NCBI GenBank assembly: GCA_018402085.1
Contig: JAGYJM010000001.1
Coordinates: 232,652 to 296,651 of the forward strand
Length of the DNA: 64,000 nucleotides
Reading direction: 5' to 3'
DNA from: Flavobacteriales bacterium
Lineage (GTDB): Bacteria; Bacteroidota; Bacteroidia; Flavobacteriales_D; Sanyastnellaceae
This document shows, piece by piece, positions 48,064-57,282 of this stretch. How positions within the stretch are numbered: the first letter of the stretch is position 1; each line of letters opens with the position of its first letter. The position numbers and the translations under genes are program-made. The notes below the pieces were generated by a model. The model was not told where the DNA came from, did no database searches, and saw only the letters and a list, made by a program, of their open reading frames with translations.

Positions 48064-49398
48064 TCAGATTTCAAACGTATCCATGAACTTGGTAGTAAAG
48101 TTTCCTGCCCTGAACTGTTCGTCTTTCATCAGTTTCTGGTGGAAAGGTATGGTCGTTTTGATGCCTTCAATAATGTATTCGTCTAATGCTCGTTGCATTT
48201 TCTTGATGGCTTCTTCACGTGTTTGAGCAACCGCGATGAGTTTTGAAATCATGGAGTCATAAAACGGGGGTACGCGGTACCCCGCATACACGTGCGTGTC
48301 TACCCGAATGCCATGTCCGCCCGGCGCATGGTAATCGGTGATAAGCCCCGGGCTGGGCACAAACCCTTTCGCCGGATCTTCTGCATTGATTCGGCATTGG
48401 ATAGCGTGCATTTTAGGGTAATAGTTTCGTCCGCTGATGGGTTTTCCGGCAGCGAGCTTGATTTGTTCTTTGATGAGGTCGTAGTTGACCACTTCTTCTG
48501 TGATGGTATGTTCCACCTGGATTCGGGTGTTCATTTCCATGAAGTAGAAGTTGCGATCTTTATCTACAAGAAACTCGATGGTTCCGACGCCTTCATATTT
48601 TACTGCTTCTGCGGCTCGAATAGCTGCCTGCCCCATTTGTTCACGGAGTTCATCGGTCATGAAAGGCGAGGGTGTTTCTTCAACCAGTTTTTGATGCCGG
48701 CGTTGTATGGAGCAGTCTCGTTCAGAGAGGTGACAGGCTTTTCCGGTTTGATCTGAGGCGATCTGGATTTCGATATGGCGAGGTTCTTCGATGAACTTTT
48801 CCATATACATGCCGTCGTTACCGAATGCGGCCCCTGCTTCGCGTCGTGTCGTTTCCCAGGCCTCTTCCACGTCTTTGTCTTCGCGACAAACCCGCATGCC
48901 TTTGCCCCCGCCGCCTGCGGTAGCCTTCATCATAACCGGGTACCCGATTTCGTTAGCGACCTTCTTGGCGTCGTCAAGCGATTCAAGGAGACCCTCAGAA
49001 CCCGGTATGGTAGGCACCCCTGCGTCTTGCATGGTTTGCTTAGCCGAGGCTTTATCACCCATGGCTTCGATGTTCTCCGGACTGGCTCCGATGAATTTTA
49101 TGCCATTTTCGCGGCAGATGCGTGAGAACTGGGCATTTTCACTCAAGAAGCCATAGCCGGGGTGAATGGCATCAGCGTTGGTGATTTCAGCTGCAGCAAT
49201 AATGTGGGGGATGCGCAGGTATGATTCAGCGCTGGAGTTTGGGCCAATGCACACGGCTTCATCTGCAAATCGCACGTGCAGGCTTTCGGCGTCGGCTTTG
49301 GAGTAGACCGCCACAGTTTTAATGCCCATTTCCTTGCAGGTACGAATGACCCGAAGGGCAATCTCCCCGCGGTTGGCAATCAGAATCTTGTTGAACAT
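48064..49398 (-). CDS. accC: Acetyl-CoA carboxylase biotin carboxylase subunit
   Basis: 444 residues. It carboxylates the biotin on AccB using ATP and bicarbonate, the first step of fatty acid synthesis. Features: [20 protein letters not shown], the ATP-grasp loop [33 protein letters not shown] and [15 protein letters not shown]. It lies 22 bases downstream of accB and is terminated by a clear hairpin. Confidence 0.96.
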   Translation of the reverse strand: MFNKILIANRGEIALRVIRTCKEMGIKTVAVYSKADAESLHVRFADEAVCIGPNSSAESYLRIPHIIAAAEITNADAIHPGYGFLSENAQFSRICRENGIKFIGASPENIEAMGDKASAKQTMQDAGVPTIPGSEGLLESLDDAKKVANEIGYPVMMKATAGGGGKGMRVCREDKDVEEAWETTRREAGAAFGNDGMYMEKFIEEPRHIEIQIASDQTGKACHLSERDCSIQRRHQKLVEETPSPFMTDELREQMGQAAIRAAEAVKYEGVGTIEFLVDKDRNFYFMEMNTRIQVEHTITEEVVNYDLIKEQIKLAAGKPISGRNYYPKMHAIQCRINAEDPAKGFVPSPGLITDYHAPGGHGIRVDTHVYAGYRVPPFYDSMISKLIAVAQTREEAIKKMQRALDEYIIEGIKTTIPFHQKLMKDEQFRAGNFTTKFMDTFEI

Positions 49399-49420
49399 GA
49401 TTTCCGGATTTTAGGGAGGG

Positions 49421-49957
49421 TCAGGAAGGATCGATCAGCATCAGTGGCTGGTCATATTCTACCGGTGTAGAGTCATCAACCAATATTTTAACCACCTTTC
49501 CTGATACTTCCGATTCGATTTCGTTGAAGAGCTTCATGGCTTCGATGATACATACAACATCACCGGGTTTTATCTGCTGTCCGACTTCTGCAAAGGCATC
49601 TTTGTCAGGAGAAGGGCGGCGATAGAAGGTGCCGATCATCGGGGATTTGATCTCAATGTAGTTGCTGGAATCGTCTTTTGGCGCTTCTTCTTTTTGTTGT
49701 GCAGGGGCAGGAGCAGCGGCTGCAGGTTGCTGCGCAACCTGTGGTTGCGTTGGCATCTGCATCTGAGGCATTCCCTGAACCGGAATCTGCATAGGCTGAA
49801 CCATTTGCGCATCAACTTGCTGCCCATGGATGGTTTTACCTTTCTTGATACTTTCTGACTTGATCGTGATCTTGAAGTCTTTCTTCTCGATCTCTACTTC
49901 TGTCACACCCGACTTCGCCACAAACTTGATCAGGTCCTGAATTTCATTAAGGTTCAT
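49421..49957 (-). CDS. accB: Acetyl-CoA carboxylase biotin carboxyl carrier protein
   Basis: 178 residues from the ATG at 49957 (MNLNEIQDLIKFVAKSGV). The biotin site is EAMKLFNEIE near the C-terminus, preceded by a Pro/Ala/Gln-rich linker (~residues 55-95), and MIGTFYRRPSPD begins the biotinyl domain. It is between fabH and accC, so carrier, carboxylase and condensing enzyme are made together. Confidence 0.94.
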   Translation of the reverse strand: MNLNEIQDLIKFVAKSGVTEVEIEKKDFKITIKSESIKKGKTIHGQQVDAQMVQPMQIPVQGMPQMQMPTQPQVAQQPAAAAPAPAQQKEEAPKDDSSNYIEIKSPMIGTFYRRPSPDKDAFAEVGQQIKPGDVVCIIEAMKLFNEIESEVSGKVVKILVDDSTPVEYDQPLMLIDPS

Positions 49958-50001
49958 TCTTGTGGTTTTAGTTTCAAAAGTTAGAAATTCCTCGTAAGAT
50001 G

Positions 50002-51003
50002 TTAGTTTGACGGCCCATCGTAAGCCCATTTTAAAAAAATCGCCCCCCAGGTAAAACCTCCTCCGAATGCAGAAAGGATGATGTTATCACCTTTTCTGAG
50101 TTGGGGCTCCCAATCTGCGAGGCACAGGGGTATGGTTCCAGAGGTAGTATTCCCGTAACGCTGGATGTTGATCATGACGCGCTCATTGGTGAGTCCCATT
50201 CTTCTGGCCGTCGCGTCGATAATGCGCAGGTTGGCCTGGTGAGGCACGAGCCACTGTATATCTTCAGCTTCAAGGTTATTGCGCTCCATGATATGGGCGC
50301 TGACGTCTGCCATATTCACTACGGCAGCCTTAAACACGGGTTGTCCGTCTTGAAAAACATAATGTTCACGGTTACGTACCGTTTCTTCGGATGCGGGTCG
50401 CACACTGCCACCTGCTTTCATGTGCAGGAATTCACGACCGCTGCCGTCTGAGTGCAGCACGGAGTCGAGCACACCTTCGTCTTCTTCAGTGGGCTCGAGG
50501 AGTACAGCACCGGCCCCATCGCCAAAGATCACGCAGGTGGAGCGGTCGGTGTAATCGATGATTGAAGACATCTTATCGCCTCCAACGACAACCACTTTTT
50601 TATGCTTGCCGGATTCAATGAACTGGGCTCCTACGGTGAGGGCATAAATGAATCCGGAGCAAGCTGCCCCCAGATCAAACCCCCATGCATTGCGGGCCCC
50701 TAATTTATCACAAATCACATTTGCGGTCGCGGGGAAGACCATGTCTGGGGTAACGGTTGCGCAAATGAGAAGATCAATCTCATCGGCCTCAATGCCTCTT
50801 TTCTTTAGGAGGCCGTTAACGGCTTTTACCGCCATGTCAGACGTGCCTTTTCCGTCTTCGAGGATGTGCCGGGTTTCGATGCCCGTGCGTGAACGAATCC
50901 ACTCATCCGTTGTGTCGACCATCTTTTCGAGGTCGGCATTGGTGAGTACCTTATCGGGAACGTAACCCTCTACTGCGGTTATGGCTGCGTGCATCTGGGG
51001 CAT
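50002..51003 (-). CDS. fabH: 3-oxoacyl-ACP synthase III (FabH)
   Basis: 333 residues. It condenses acetyl-CoA (or branched acyl-CoA) with malonyl-ACP to start fatty acid chains. The catalytic triad is visible: Cys in [12 protein letters not shown], His in [11 protein letters not shown], Asn in [11 protein letters not shown]. It is separated from rpmF by a terminator, so fabH expression depends on read-through or an internal promoter. Confidence 0.95.
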   Translation of the reverse strand: MPQMHAAITAVEGYVPDKVLTNADLEKMVDTTDEWIRSRTGIETRHILEDGKGTSDMAVKAVNGLLKKRGIEADEIDLLICATVTPDMVFPATANVICDKLGARNAWGFDLGAACSGFIYALTVGAQFIESGKHKKVVVVGGDKMSSIIDYTDRSTCVIFGDGAGAVLLEPTEEDEGVLDSVLHSDGSGREFLHMKAGGSVRPASEETVRNREHYVFQDGQPVFKAAVVNMADVSAHIMERNNLEAEDIQWLVPHQANLRIIDATARRMGLTNERVMINIQRYGNTTSGTIPLCLADWEPQLRKGDNIILSAFGGGFTWGAIFLKWAYDGPSN

Positions 51004-51112
51004 CTGTTAATTTCTCATCAATGAATCAGGCCGCTAAGTTAGTGTTTTGGCTGTATGCGCAAGAAGCGGGTTGTTTTCCTTGTTTCGTGCGCTGTTCAAA
51101 AAGCTTTGGGCA

Positions 51113-51140
51113 TAAAAAAAGAGGAGCTCCTGGCTCCTCT
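51113..51140 (-). terminator. Intrinsic terminator between rpmF and fabH
   Basis: Minus strand: AGAGGAG / CTCCTCT stem followed by TTTTTTTATG. It lies 24 bases past the rpmF stop, inside the otherwise collinear cluster. Confidence 0.8.
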
Positions 51141-51163
51141 GATTACCACTATGCAGGGGTAAT

Positions 51164-51352
51164 TTAATCTTCTTCTTTTTCCATAACCACTTTACCCTTG
51201 TAGTACAACTTACCGTCGTACCAGTGCGCGTGATGGCGGAGGTGTGGCTGACCTGTAGTTTGACACGTAGTCACTTCAGGAGCCGTTGCTTTAAAGTGTG
51301 TGCGCCGCTTTGCGGTGCGCGCTTTCGATTGCTTGCGTTTAGGATGTGCCAT
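51164..51352 (-). CDS. rpmF: 50S ribosomal protein L32
   Basis: 62 residues, very basic N-terminus ([21 protein letters not shown]). The Cys/His zinc ribbon usual in many L32 proteins is reduced here (one Cys, [21 protein letters not shown]), as in other zinc-independent forms. It is 12 bases after the DUF177 gene, the classic yceD-rpmF pair. Confidence 0.93.
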   Translation of the reverse strand: MAHPKRKQSKARTAKRRTHFKATAPEVTTCQTTGQPHLRHHAHWYDGKLYYKGKVVMEKEED

Positions 51353-51364
51353 CGTTCAGCTTGT

Positions 51365-51877
51365 TTATTTCAATCCTTTTAATGCGTCCCACCTGGGATC
51401 AATATCATCATCGTCATCGTCTCCCGGCCGGAGGTTTTCCAGCAGGTTTAAAGCTTCCTGATCGCAGTCTTCTTCGTCGGGGTGAGCCGTCTTGGAGGGC
51501 ACTGCGAGGTGAGCATATTCGTAGAGGTATTGGTGCAGTTCCAGCAAGTGGACTTCCGTTCCCAACACGAGGATTTCATCGTCTGTGGTGCCGGTCACAT
51601 CTCCAAATTTTACGATCAGGCGGTCATCGTATTCAACCGGGAGGTCGAATGCAACACCACACCTGTCACAGATTGCTCCTACGGTTCCTGACAGGTGGAA
51701 ATCAACCACCATCATGGAGCTTTGTTTGTCAAGCTTGACGTTAGCTGTCAAGTTTGCCTGTTCAATCTGCGAATGCTCAAAAGCTTCAAAGAACGTTTCT
51801 TTCAGCTCAAACTCGTAGTCGTGAATTCCGACCTTGAGGCCCAGAAAAGGGATCTCATATGCCGAAAAATTATTCAT
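51365..51877 (-). CDS. DUF177 (YceD) family protein
   Basis: 170 residues from the ATG at 51877 (MNNFSAYEIPFLGLKVG). DUF177 proteins are linked to 23S rRNA or ribosome accumulation and almost always precede rpmF, as here. Marks: GTVGAICDRCGVAFDLPVEYDD with a CxxC, and the acidic tail DDDDDIDPRWDALKGLK. A strong promoter lies 19 bases upstream. Confidence 0.9.
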   Translation of the reverse strand: MNNFSAYEIPFLGLKVGIHDYEFELKETFFEAFEHSQIEQANLTANVKLDKQSSMMVVDFHLSGTVGAICDRCGVAFDLPVEYDDRLIVKFGDVTGTTDDEILVLGTEVHLLELHQYLYEYAHLAVPSKTAHPDEEDCDQEALNLLENLRPGDDDDDDIDPRWDALKGLK

Positions 51878-51896
51878 AGCCACGAATTGAGGAGTG

Positions 51897-51926
51897 CAAA
51901 GATAGCGCTTTGCTGTTGAAAACAAA
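51897..51926 (-). promoter_or_regulatory. Promoter of the DUF177-rpmF-fabH-accBC cluster
   Basis: Minus strand: TTTG (51923-51926), 18 bases, TATCTTTG (51897-51904). Both boxes and the spacing match the Bacteroidota consensus. It gives a leader of about 13-15 bases. Confidence 0.75.
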
Positions 51927-51964
51927 ACTTTTTCAACAAGTCGGTCTCAAAACCCGGGATACTA

Positions 51965-53008
51965 CTATGAACGGACGTCGAGTGGATTCGCCGTGAGTTC
52001 TCGGTGTTCTCTTCTTCGGTGATAAATGTCGCAGGCTTCAAAGATGGCAGCACGCATTGAGCTTTCGTCGGCTTCGCCTTTGCCGGCGATCTCGTAACCG
52101 GTGCCGTGATCGGGTGAGGTTCGCACAATGGGCAGCCCGGCGGTGAAGTTGACTCCGGTGTCAAAGGCAAGAGCCTTGAAGGGCGCGAGGCCCTGGTCGT
52201 GGTACATGGCCAGCACAGCATCGAAGCGTTTGTATTGTGCAGTGCCAAAGAAGCCGTCAGCTCCATAGGGCCCCATGGCAAAGAGTTCATCTTCCATATC
52301 GCGTATAGCCGGCAGAATGATCTCACTCTCTTCTGAGCCCAACAGCCCATTGTCGCCCGCGTGCGGATTCAAACCGAGCACTGCGATTCGGGGCTGCGCC
52401 ACACCAAAGTCTTTGATCAGGCTCTCTTTCATCAAGCGCAGTTTCGTGATGATGAGCTCTTTGTTCAATTTTGCTGACACATCTTTCAGCGGTACGTGGC
52501 CGGTAGCGACGCCAATGCGCATTCGGTTGCTGACAAGAAACATCAGGCATTCATCCACATTAGACATGTTGGCGAGGTATTCGGTGTGACCCGGAAAATC
52601 AAAGGCATCGCTCTGGATGGTATCCTTGTTGATCGGACAGGTTACGAGCACGTCGACCTTTGTGGAAGCGAGGTCATTGACGGCGGCCTCAATGCTTTTG
52701 AAGGCATAGATTCCGGCCTGTTTATCAGCCTTGCCGAGTTCAGGTGTCCAGTTGTCTTCCCAGACATTGAGCACGTTGATTTTTTTTGGGTGCGCCTCAT
52801 CGGCGGATGCTACGGTGTTCAGTCGAACGTCGCCCATACCGAGCTCTTTTCGATGAAAGCGTATCAGATCAGTATTGCCGTATATCACCGGGGTCACGAA
52901 GTCGTTCATGCGGGGATCTGCGAATACTTTTAAAATGGTCTCGATGCCAATACCGTTAGGGTCACCAATGGTGATACCCACACGAATGGCTTGTTTTTCT
53001 TTACTCAT
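51965..53008 (-). CDS. pdxA: 4-hydroxythreonine-4-phosphate dehydrogenase
   Basis: 347 residues. It acts in pyridoxal phosphate synthesis. Features: GITIGDPNGIGIETI at the N-terminus, GHTEYLANMSN, and MYHDQGLAPFKALAFDTGVN with the metal-binding His, then VRTSPDHGTGYEIAGKG. It overlaps the aminopeptidase stop by 4 bases (ATGA), so the two are translationally coupled. Confidence 0.94.
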   Translation of the reverse strand: MSKEKQAIRVGITIGDPNGIGIETILKVFADPRMNDFVTPVIYGNTDLIRFHRKELGMGDVRLNTVASADEAHPKKINVLNVWEDNWTPELGKADKQAGIYAFKSIEAAVNDLASTKVDVLVTCPINKDTIQSDAFDFPGHTEYLANMSNVDECLMFLVSNRMRIGVATGHVPLKDVSAKLNKELIITKLRLMKESLIKDFGVAQPRIAVLGLNPHAGDNGLLGSEESEIILPAIRDMEDELFAMGPYGADGFFGTAQYKRFDAVLAMYHDQGLAPFKALAFDTGVNFTAGLPIVRTSPDHGTGYEIAGKGEADESSMRAAIFEACDIYHRRREHRELTANPLDVRS

Positions 53009-54426
53009 AGGTCAAAGTGCTTTTTCATAAAGCGTACGAGCAATCGTACACCGGTTCCGGTGCCGCCTTTGCCGCGGTAACTGTTTTTGCTGTGCATGAA
53101 TGACGGTCCGGCAATATCAATGTGCATCCACGGGTAATCGGTGAAGTGCTTCAGGAACATTGCGGCACTCACCTGACCGCCTTCACCCTTGCCGAGGTTA
53201 GACATGTCAGCTACGTCTGATTTTAATTCTTCTTCATATTCCGGCCATAGCGGGAAACGCACATTGCGCTCATATGTTTCATAGCCGGCTTCATTCAGTT
53301 CTTCAAAAATATCATCATCGGCCGTGCCCATTACACAGCACCCGTAGGTGCCGATGGCGCGCACAGCGGCACCAGTGAGGGTGGCAGCATCGATCACCAG
53401 TGAGGGCTCGAATTTTTTTGCATAGCTCAGGGCATCGGCCAGGATCAGGCGCCCTTCTGCATCCGTATTTTTGACTTCTACCGTGGTGCCGTCGTACATA
53501 GTGATCACATCTCCCGGAACAATGGCATTGCCATCAGGGCGATTGTCGGTAGCCGGTATGAGTGCCATCATATGGATGGGTAGTTTCAGTCGAGCACAAG
53601 CATCCAGCACAGCGGCCATCATTGCGGCGCCGGCCATGTCGCTTTTCATAAAATCCATCGAATTGGCGGTGGGCTTGAGTGAGATTCCGCCGGTATCGTA
53701 CACGACGCCTTTTCCTACAAGCACCACCGGCTTCTTGTTTACAGCTTTCTCAGGCTTCCATTCAGCAATGGTAAAGGTTGGAGGGTCAATGCTGCCGCGA
53801 TTTACGGCAAGTAGTCCGCCCATCTTCAACGACTCAATTTTCTGTTTGGTAAAGACCTCTACGCTGAAGCCGTTACGGTCTCCGGCAGTGGCAACTGCGC
53901 GAGCAAAGCCCTCGGCCGTAAGGTGCGATAGCGGCAGGTTCACCAAATCTCTTGCCCAGTGCACAGCATAGGTCAGCTGCACCATCTCATCCAGCGCTTT
54001 TGCGCTGAAAACAGACGACTTTACGCGAATAACCGTCGCATCCGAGCCTTTTGGCTCGCTTTTTAACACTTCGAAATGATAATCACTCAACAGCAACCCT
54101 TCGATAAAAGCGCCAACAGCATCGGCGTCATTCATGTGGTCGAAAATCTGAATGGTAACCGATTTATTGTGGCGAATCTGGGAAAGAGCTTCATGTCCGG
54201 CCTTGCGATGGGCTTCAAGCGTATACGGGTCATTTCCTGCTTCACCCAGAAAGGCGATATGAAGGGCCTTTTCTGCGGGCAAAATGACGTGTGTCAGCTT
54301 GTCTTCAGCAGCTTCTTTGACCCTGTTCAGCGCGGCTTCAGGTAGTTTCACTTTCACCTTGTCTCTGTCAATCAGGTGAAAGTTCATGGAGGCATCTTCG
54401 AGCCCCAGTGCGATGTCGAGTTGCAT
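53005..54426 (-). CDS. M17 leucyl aminopeptidase family protein
   Basis: 473 residues. It is a cytosolic zinc/manganese aminopeptidase. The metal and catalytic motifs are VGKGVVYDTGGISLKP and the signature NTDAEGRLILADAL, with KSDMAGAAMM between them. The N-terminal ~160 residues form the regulatory domain. Two CATC-hairpin elements, 32 bases apart, lie in the linker between the domains (SAKALDEM and SEPKGSDAT), where sequence is less constrained. It is upstream of pdxA in the same operon. Confidence 0.92.
   Translation of the reverse strand: MQLDIALGLEDASMNFHLIDRDKVKVKLPEAALNRVKEAAEDKLTHVILPAEKALHIAFLGEAGNDPYTLEAHRKAGHEALSQIRHNKSVTIQIFDHMNDADAVGAFIEGLLLSDYHFEVLKSEPKGSDATVIRVKSSVFSAKALDEMVQLTYAVHWARDLVNLPLSHLTAEGFARAVATAGDRNGFSVEVFTKQKIESLKMGGLLAVNRGSIDPPTFTIAEWKPEKAVNKKPVVLVGKGVVYDTGGISLKPTANSMDFMKSDMAGAAMMAAVLDACARLKLPIHMMALIPATDNRPDGNAIVPGDVITMYDGTTVEVKNTDAEGRLILADALSYAKKFEPSLVIDAATLTGAAVRAIGTYGCCVMGTADDDIFEELNEAGYETYERNVRFPLWPEYEEELKSDVADMSNLGKGEGGQVSAAMFLKHFTDYPWMHIDIAGPSFMHSKNSYRGKGGTGTGVRLLVRFMKKHFDL
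53988..54007 (+). repeat. CATC-hairpin element
   Basis: CATC, stem CAGCGC, loop TTTT, stem GCGCTG. It is antisense in the aminopeptidase gene (S-A-K-A-L-D). Confidence 0.8.
54039..54058 (+). repeat. CATC-hairpin element
   Basis: CATC, stem CGAGCC, loop TTTT, stem GGCTCG, preceded by CCGTCG. It is antisense in the aminopeptidase gene (E-P-K-G-S-D), 31 bases from the previous copy. Confidence 0.8.
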
Positions 54427-54474
54427 AGTCCTATTTTGCTCGCAAGATACAGGTTCAAGGTGCCATCATGAAAC

Positions 54475-54879
54475 TCATCGGCGTACGACTTTGTAGGCCA
54501 GCCAGGCTATGGGTACATAGGCGAGTGTGAGGTCGAGAATGACGAACCAAATCGGGTGCGGAAAGGCCATAACCATTGCCACGCCGCCTGCGAGGTGGAT
54601 GAGTGCGACTGTCACCGCCAGCACCTTCGGCTGTGTCTTTGACAGGCTCGCTGCAATGAAACCGCCGGCAAAGCTGCCAAGCACGTGTGCCGCAAAAGGC
54701 ACCGCGAACTGCCAGGGTTTGAGGTTTTTAAGGTGATTCGCGATTTCTTCTGGTGTCATCTCGCTCTGGGCCTCCATACCGGTGAGGCTGCCCAACAGCT
54801 GCAAAGTCACGGAGTTGAAGACAAACGCGGCGATGAGTCCGGCCATGAGCGCCAGGGCATTCCGCAAGGTGTGGTTCAT
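54475..54879 (-). CDS. Small four-helix membrane protein
   Basis: 134 residues from the ATG at 54879 (MNHTLRNALALMAG). There are four predicted helices: LALMAGLIAAFVFNSVTLQ, FAVPFAAHVLGSFAGGFIAA, VLAVTVALIHLAGGVAMVM and PIWFVILDLTLAYVPIAWLA. A polar loop (GMEAQSEMTPEEIANHLKNL) follows the first helix. No functional family was recognised. A full consensus promoter lies upstream. Confidence 0.8.
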   Translation of the reverse strand: MNHTLRNALALMAGLIAAFVFNSVTLQLLGSLTGMEAQSEMTPEEIANHLKNLKPWQFAVPFAAHVLGSFAGGFIAASLSKTQPKVLAVTVALIHLAGGVAMVMAFPHPIWFVILDLTLAYVPIAWLAYKVVRR

Positions 54880-54897
54880 GGAGGTATATTTTACGGT

Positions 54898-54930
54898 CAA
54901 ATTTAATCGATCCCGCATGGGGTATGCAAA
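54898..54930 (-). promoter_or_regulatory. Promoter of the small membrane protein gene
   Basis: Minus strand: TTTG (54927-54930), 21 bases, TAAATTTG (54898-54905). It is a full match to the TTG-N17-23-TAnnTTTG pattern, 18 bases before the ATG. Confidence 0.72.
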
Positions 54931-54947
54931 GGTGCAACTGTATTATG

Positions 54948-55008
54948 GATCGGGGATCGGGGATCGGGGATGGGGGATGGGGGATCGGGGATGGGGGATC
55001 GGGGATGG
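54948..55008. repeat. G-run array (GGGGATC / GGGGGAT), G-quadruplex-prone
   Basis: Eight runs of four or five G, separated by ATC or AT (54952-55004), on the plus strand. The array lies between two divergent genes, about 20 bases upstream of the -33 box of the minus-strand gene. Confidence 0.85.
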
Positions 55009-55054
55009 TTGTCATTTGTTAAATCGTCAACCGCCTGAAGGTTCCGTGACGGCT

Positions 55055-55094
55055 GACCGCAGACAGCAGACCGCAGACAGCTGACGGCAGACGG
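55055..55094. repeat. 14-bp tandem repeat (GACCGCAGACAGCA)
   Basis: Two near-identical 14-bp units and a third degenerate one. It lies between the G-run array and the start of the gliding-CTD gene. Confidence 0.8.
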
Positions 55095-55167
55095 AATTCT
55101 AAACAAGTTGTAAAAAATGGCGTTATATCTTCGGATGTTACCGGAATGGCTATCTTTATTGTTTCGC

Positions 55168-57282
55168 ATGCGACAGCTCGTTATTACAGTCGTCTTTTTA
55201 TTCTGCGGCCTGCATTTGTGGGCTACACACAATCGTGCGGGAGAAATCACCTACGAACACGTTCAAGGGTTCACCTACGAAATCACCATTACCACTTGCA
55301 CAAAAACCTCCGCCCCGGCGGATCGCCCGTGGTTGAAGATCAACTGGGGAGACATTCCTTTCGGCGGAGAGCTTGACAGCCTGGAGCGGTCAAACATTCA
55401 AACCTTTCCTGATGATGCCCAAATCAATACGTACGTGGGGCTTCATACCTACAGTGGGCCGGGAGTTTACCTGATTCAGATGGCTGACCCTAACCGGAAT
55501 GAAGGAGTGGTCAACATTTTGAATTCTGTGCAGGCCGAATTTTGTATCCAGAGTCTGCTGATCATCAATCCGCAAACGGGGAATAACAACTCTGTTCAAC
55601 TGACCAATGATGCAAAAGGAAATGCCTGTCTCGATCGTTTATGGAAACATAACCCTGGTGCTTATGACCCTGATGGAGACTCGCTCGCTTACAGCCTGAT
55701 TGTGAATCTCGGAAGTGACCTTGACGATGACGGCATAAATGATCCCCTGCCGGGGTACAATTTTCCTGACGATGAAACGGATAACCCTGACGATGTCTTC
55801 TCTATTGACCCTACAACCGGCACGGTCAGTTGGGATGTTGTTTCCTTTGAGGTTGGGGAGTACAATATTGCCATTCTGATAGAAGAATTTCGTGAAGTGA
55901 ATGGGCAGTGGATCAAAGTGGGGCACGTGATCAGAGATATGCAGATTACGGTTGAAAACTGTCCGAACAACCCCCCGATATTTGAAGAGGTACTCGATAC
56001 CTGCATCGAGGCTTATAGCAATATCAGTTTTCAGATAGAGGCGAATGACCCTGACGGCGACAACATCGATCTGCAGGCGCTCGGTGGTCCCTTCTCTGAA
56101 GTGGAGCATCCGGCCTTTTTCACCGATAACAATGATGGTACCGGTTTCTTCTCATGGACTCCAGAATGTGCAGAGGTTCGAGCCTCTCCTTACCAGGTTT
56201 TGTTCGAAGCGACAGACTTCAGTGCGGATACCGATCTTCAAGATTACCTCACCGTCAACATCACCGTGGTTGCGCCGGCAGTGGAGAACCCTTCTGCTGA
56301 ACCCGACGGAAACAGCTTCATCCTGAACTGGGATTCACACATCTGCGTGGATCACCTCGATGATTTCGAGATAGAGCAAAGCAGCTACAAGATCTACCGG
56401 CGACAAGGCAGCTACGGCTTCGAACCAAGCCAGTGCGAAACAGGTGTGCCCGCCTACACGGGCTACGAGCTCGTAGGTGCCGTAGAGGGTCTCACCAATA
56501 CTACGTACATCGATGACCAGGGTGTTTTCTACGGAGGCGAATTCTGCTACATGATCGTTACCTGTTTTCCGGATGGCGCTGAGAGCTACGCCAGTGAAGA
56601 GTTTTGCGCGGAGATCATCAAAGATCGCCCGGTGATGACGAACGTCAGCATCGAGAGCACAGAACTTGAGAACGGGCAAGTCTACATCGCCTGGTCACCG
56701 GCTACGGCTCTCGATACGGAGAACTTCCCGGGCCCTTACCGCTATGAGCTCTTCCACTCAGAAGGCTTCAGCGGAGCCCAGGAGTTGATCTACTCCTCTG
56801 ATCCCAACCCTCTCCTGATCAATGAAGACACTCTCTTTAGCCACAACGGACAAAATACGCTTGAAACACCCCACGTGTACCGCGTCAATCTGTGGTCAGG
56901 AGAAGACCTCGTTGGTTCTTCGGTGGAAGCCACCAGCCCGTTCATTGAACTGGAGCCCGGCGACCAACAAATCACAGTCTTTGTAACGGCACTCGTTCCG
57001 TGGAACAATGCCACCTACGAATACTACCGACGCGCCCCGGGGAGACTGATTTTGTGCTCATCGCAACAACCGAAGAGCCGGCCTATACCGATACGGGCCT
57101 CACGAACAATACTGAATACTGTTATTTCGTGCGCACCATTGGCGGGTATGACGCCGGCGGCACCATTGACCCGATTGTCAATGATTCGCAAGAGGCTTGC
57201 GGGTTTGCCATCGACCTCACACCACCCTGTACACCTGAACTCACCGTTGACGGCGACTGTGAAACAGAGACGGTTTTCCTGA
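55168..57282 (+). CDS. Large gliding-CTD protein, N-terminal part before a frameshift
   Basis: The ATG at 55168 gives a signal peptide (MRQLVITVVFLFCGLHLWA) followed by THNRAGEITYEHVQG, a start typical of large Bacteroidota gliding-CTD proteins. Cadherin-like and Ig/fibronectin-like regions follow (DPDGDSLAYSLIVNLGSD, NDPDGDNIDLQALGG, FFSWTPECAEV). The frame is meaningful to about 57042. After APG it continues 80 residues out of frame to 57282. The lost continuation is found one frame back at 57042, so with a one-base correction the product would be about 900 residues with a type B T9SS domain. As the sequence stands the product would lack its secretion signal domain. Confidence 0.8.
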   Translation: MRQLVITVVFLFCGLHLWATHNRAGEITYEHVQGFTYEITITTCTKTSAPADRPWLKINWGDIPFGGELDSLERSNIQTFPDDAQINTYVGLHTYSGPGVYLIQMADPNRNEGVVNILNSVQAEFCIQSLLIINPQTGNNNSVQLTNDAKGNACLDRLWKHNPGAYDPDGDSLAYSLIVNLGSDLDDDGINDPLPGYNFPDDETDNPDDVFSIDPTTGTVSWDVVSFEVGEYNIAILIEEFREVNGQWIKVGHVIRDMQITVENCPNNPPIFEEVLDTCIEAYSNISFQIEANDPDGDNIDLQALGGPFSEVEHPAFFTDNNDGTGFFSWTPECAEVRASPYQVLFEATDFSADTDLQDYLTVNITVVAPAVENPSAEPDGNSFILNWDSHICVDHLDDFEIEQSSYKIYRRQGSYGFEPSQCETGVPAYTGYELVGAVEGLTNTTYIDDQGVFYGGEFCYMIVTCFPDGAESYASEEFCAEIIKDRPVMTNVSIESTELENGQVYIAWSPATALDTENFPGPYRYELFHSEGFSGAQELIYSSDPNPLLINEDTLFSHNGQNTLETPHVYRVNLWSGEDLVGSSVEATSPFIELEPGDQQITVFVTALVPWNNATYEYYRRAPGRLILCSSQQPKSRPIPIRASRTILNTVISCAPLAGMTPAAPLTRLSMIRKRLAGLPSTSHHPVHLNSPLTATVKQRRFS

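Noticed and set aside
57036..57042. Programmed -1 frameshift at C CCG GGG
   Set aside because: The heptamer fits the formal rule, but GC-rich slippery sites are poor and no stimulatory stem was identified; a lost base in the C4G4 run is simpler. Kept as a finding only for checking.
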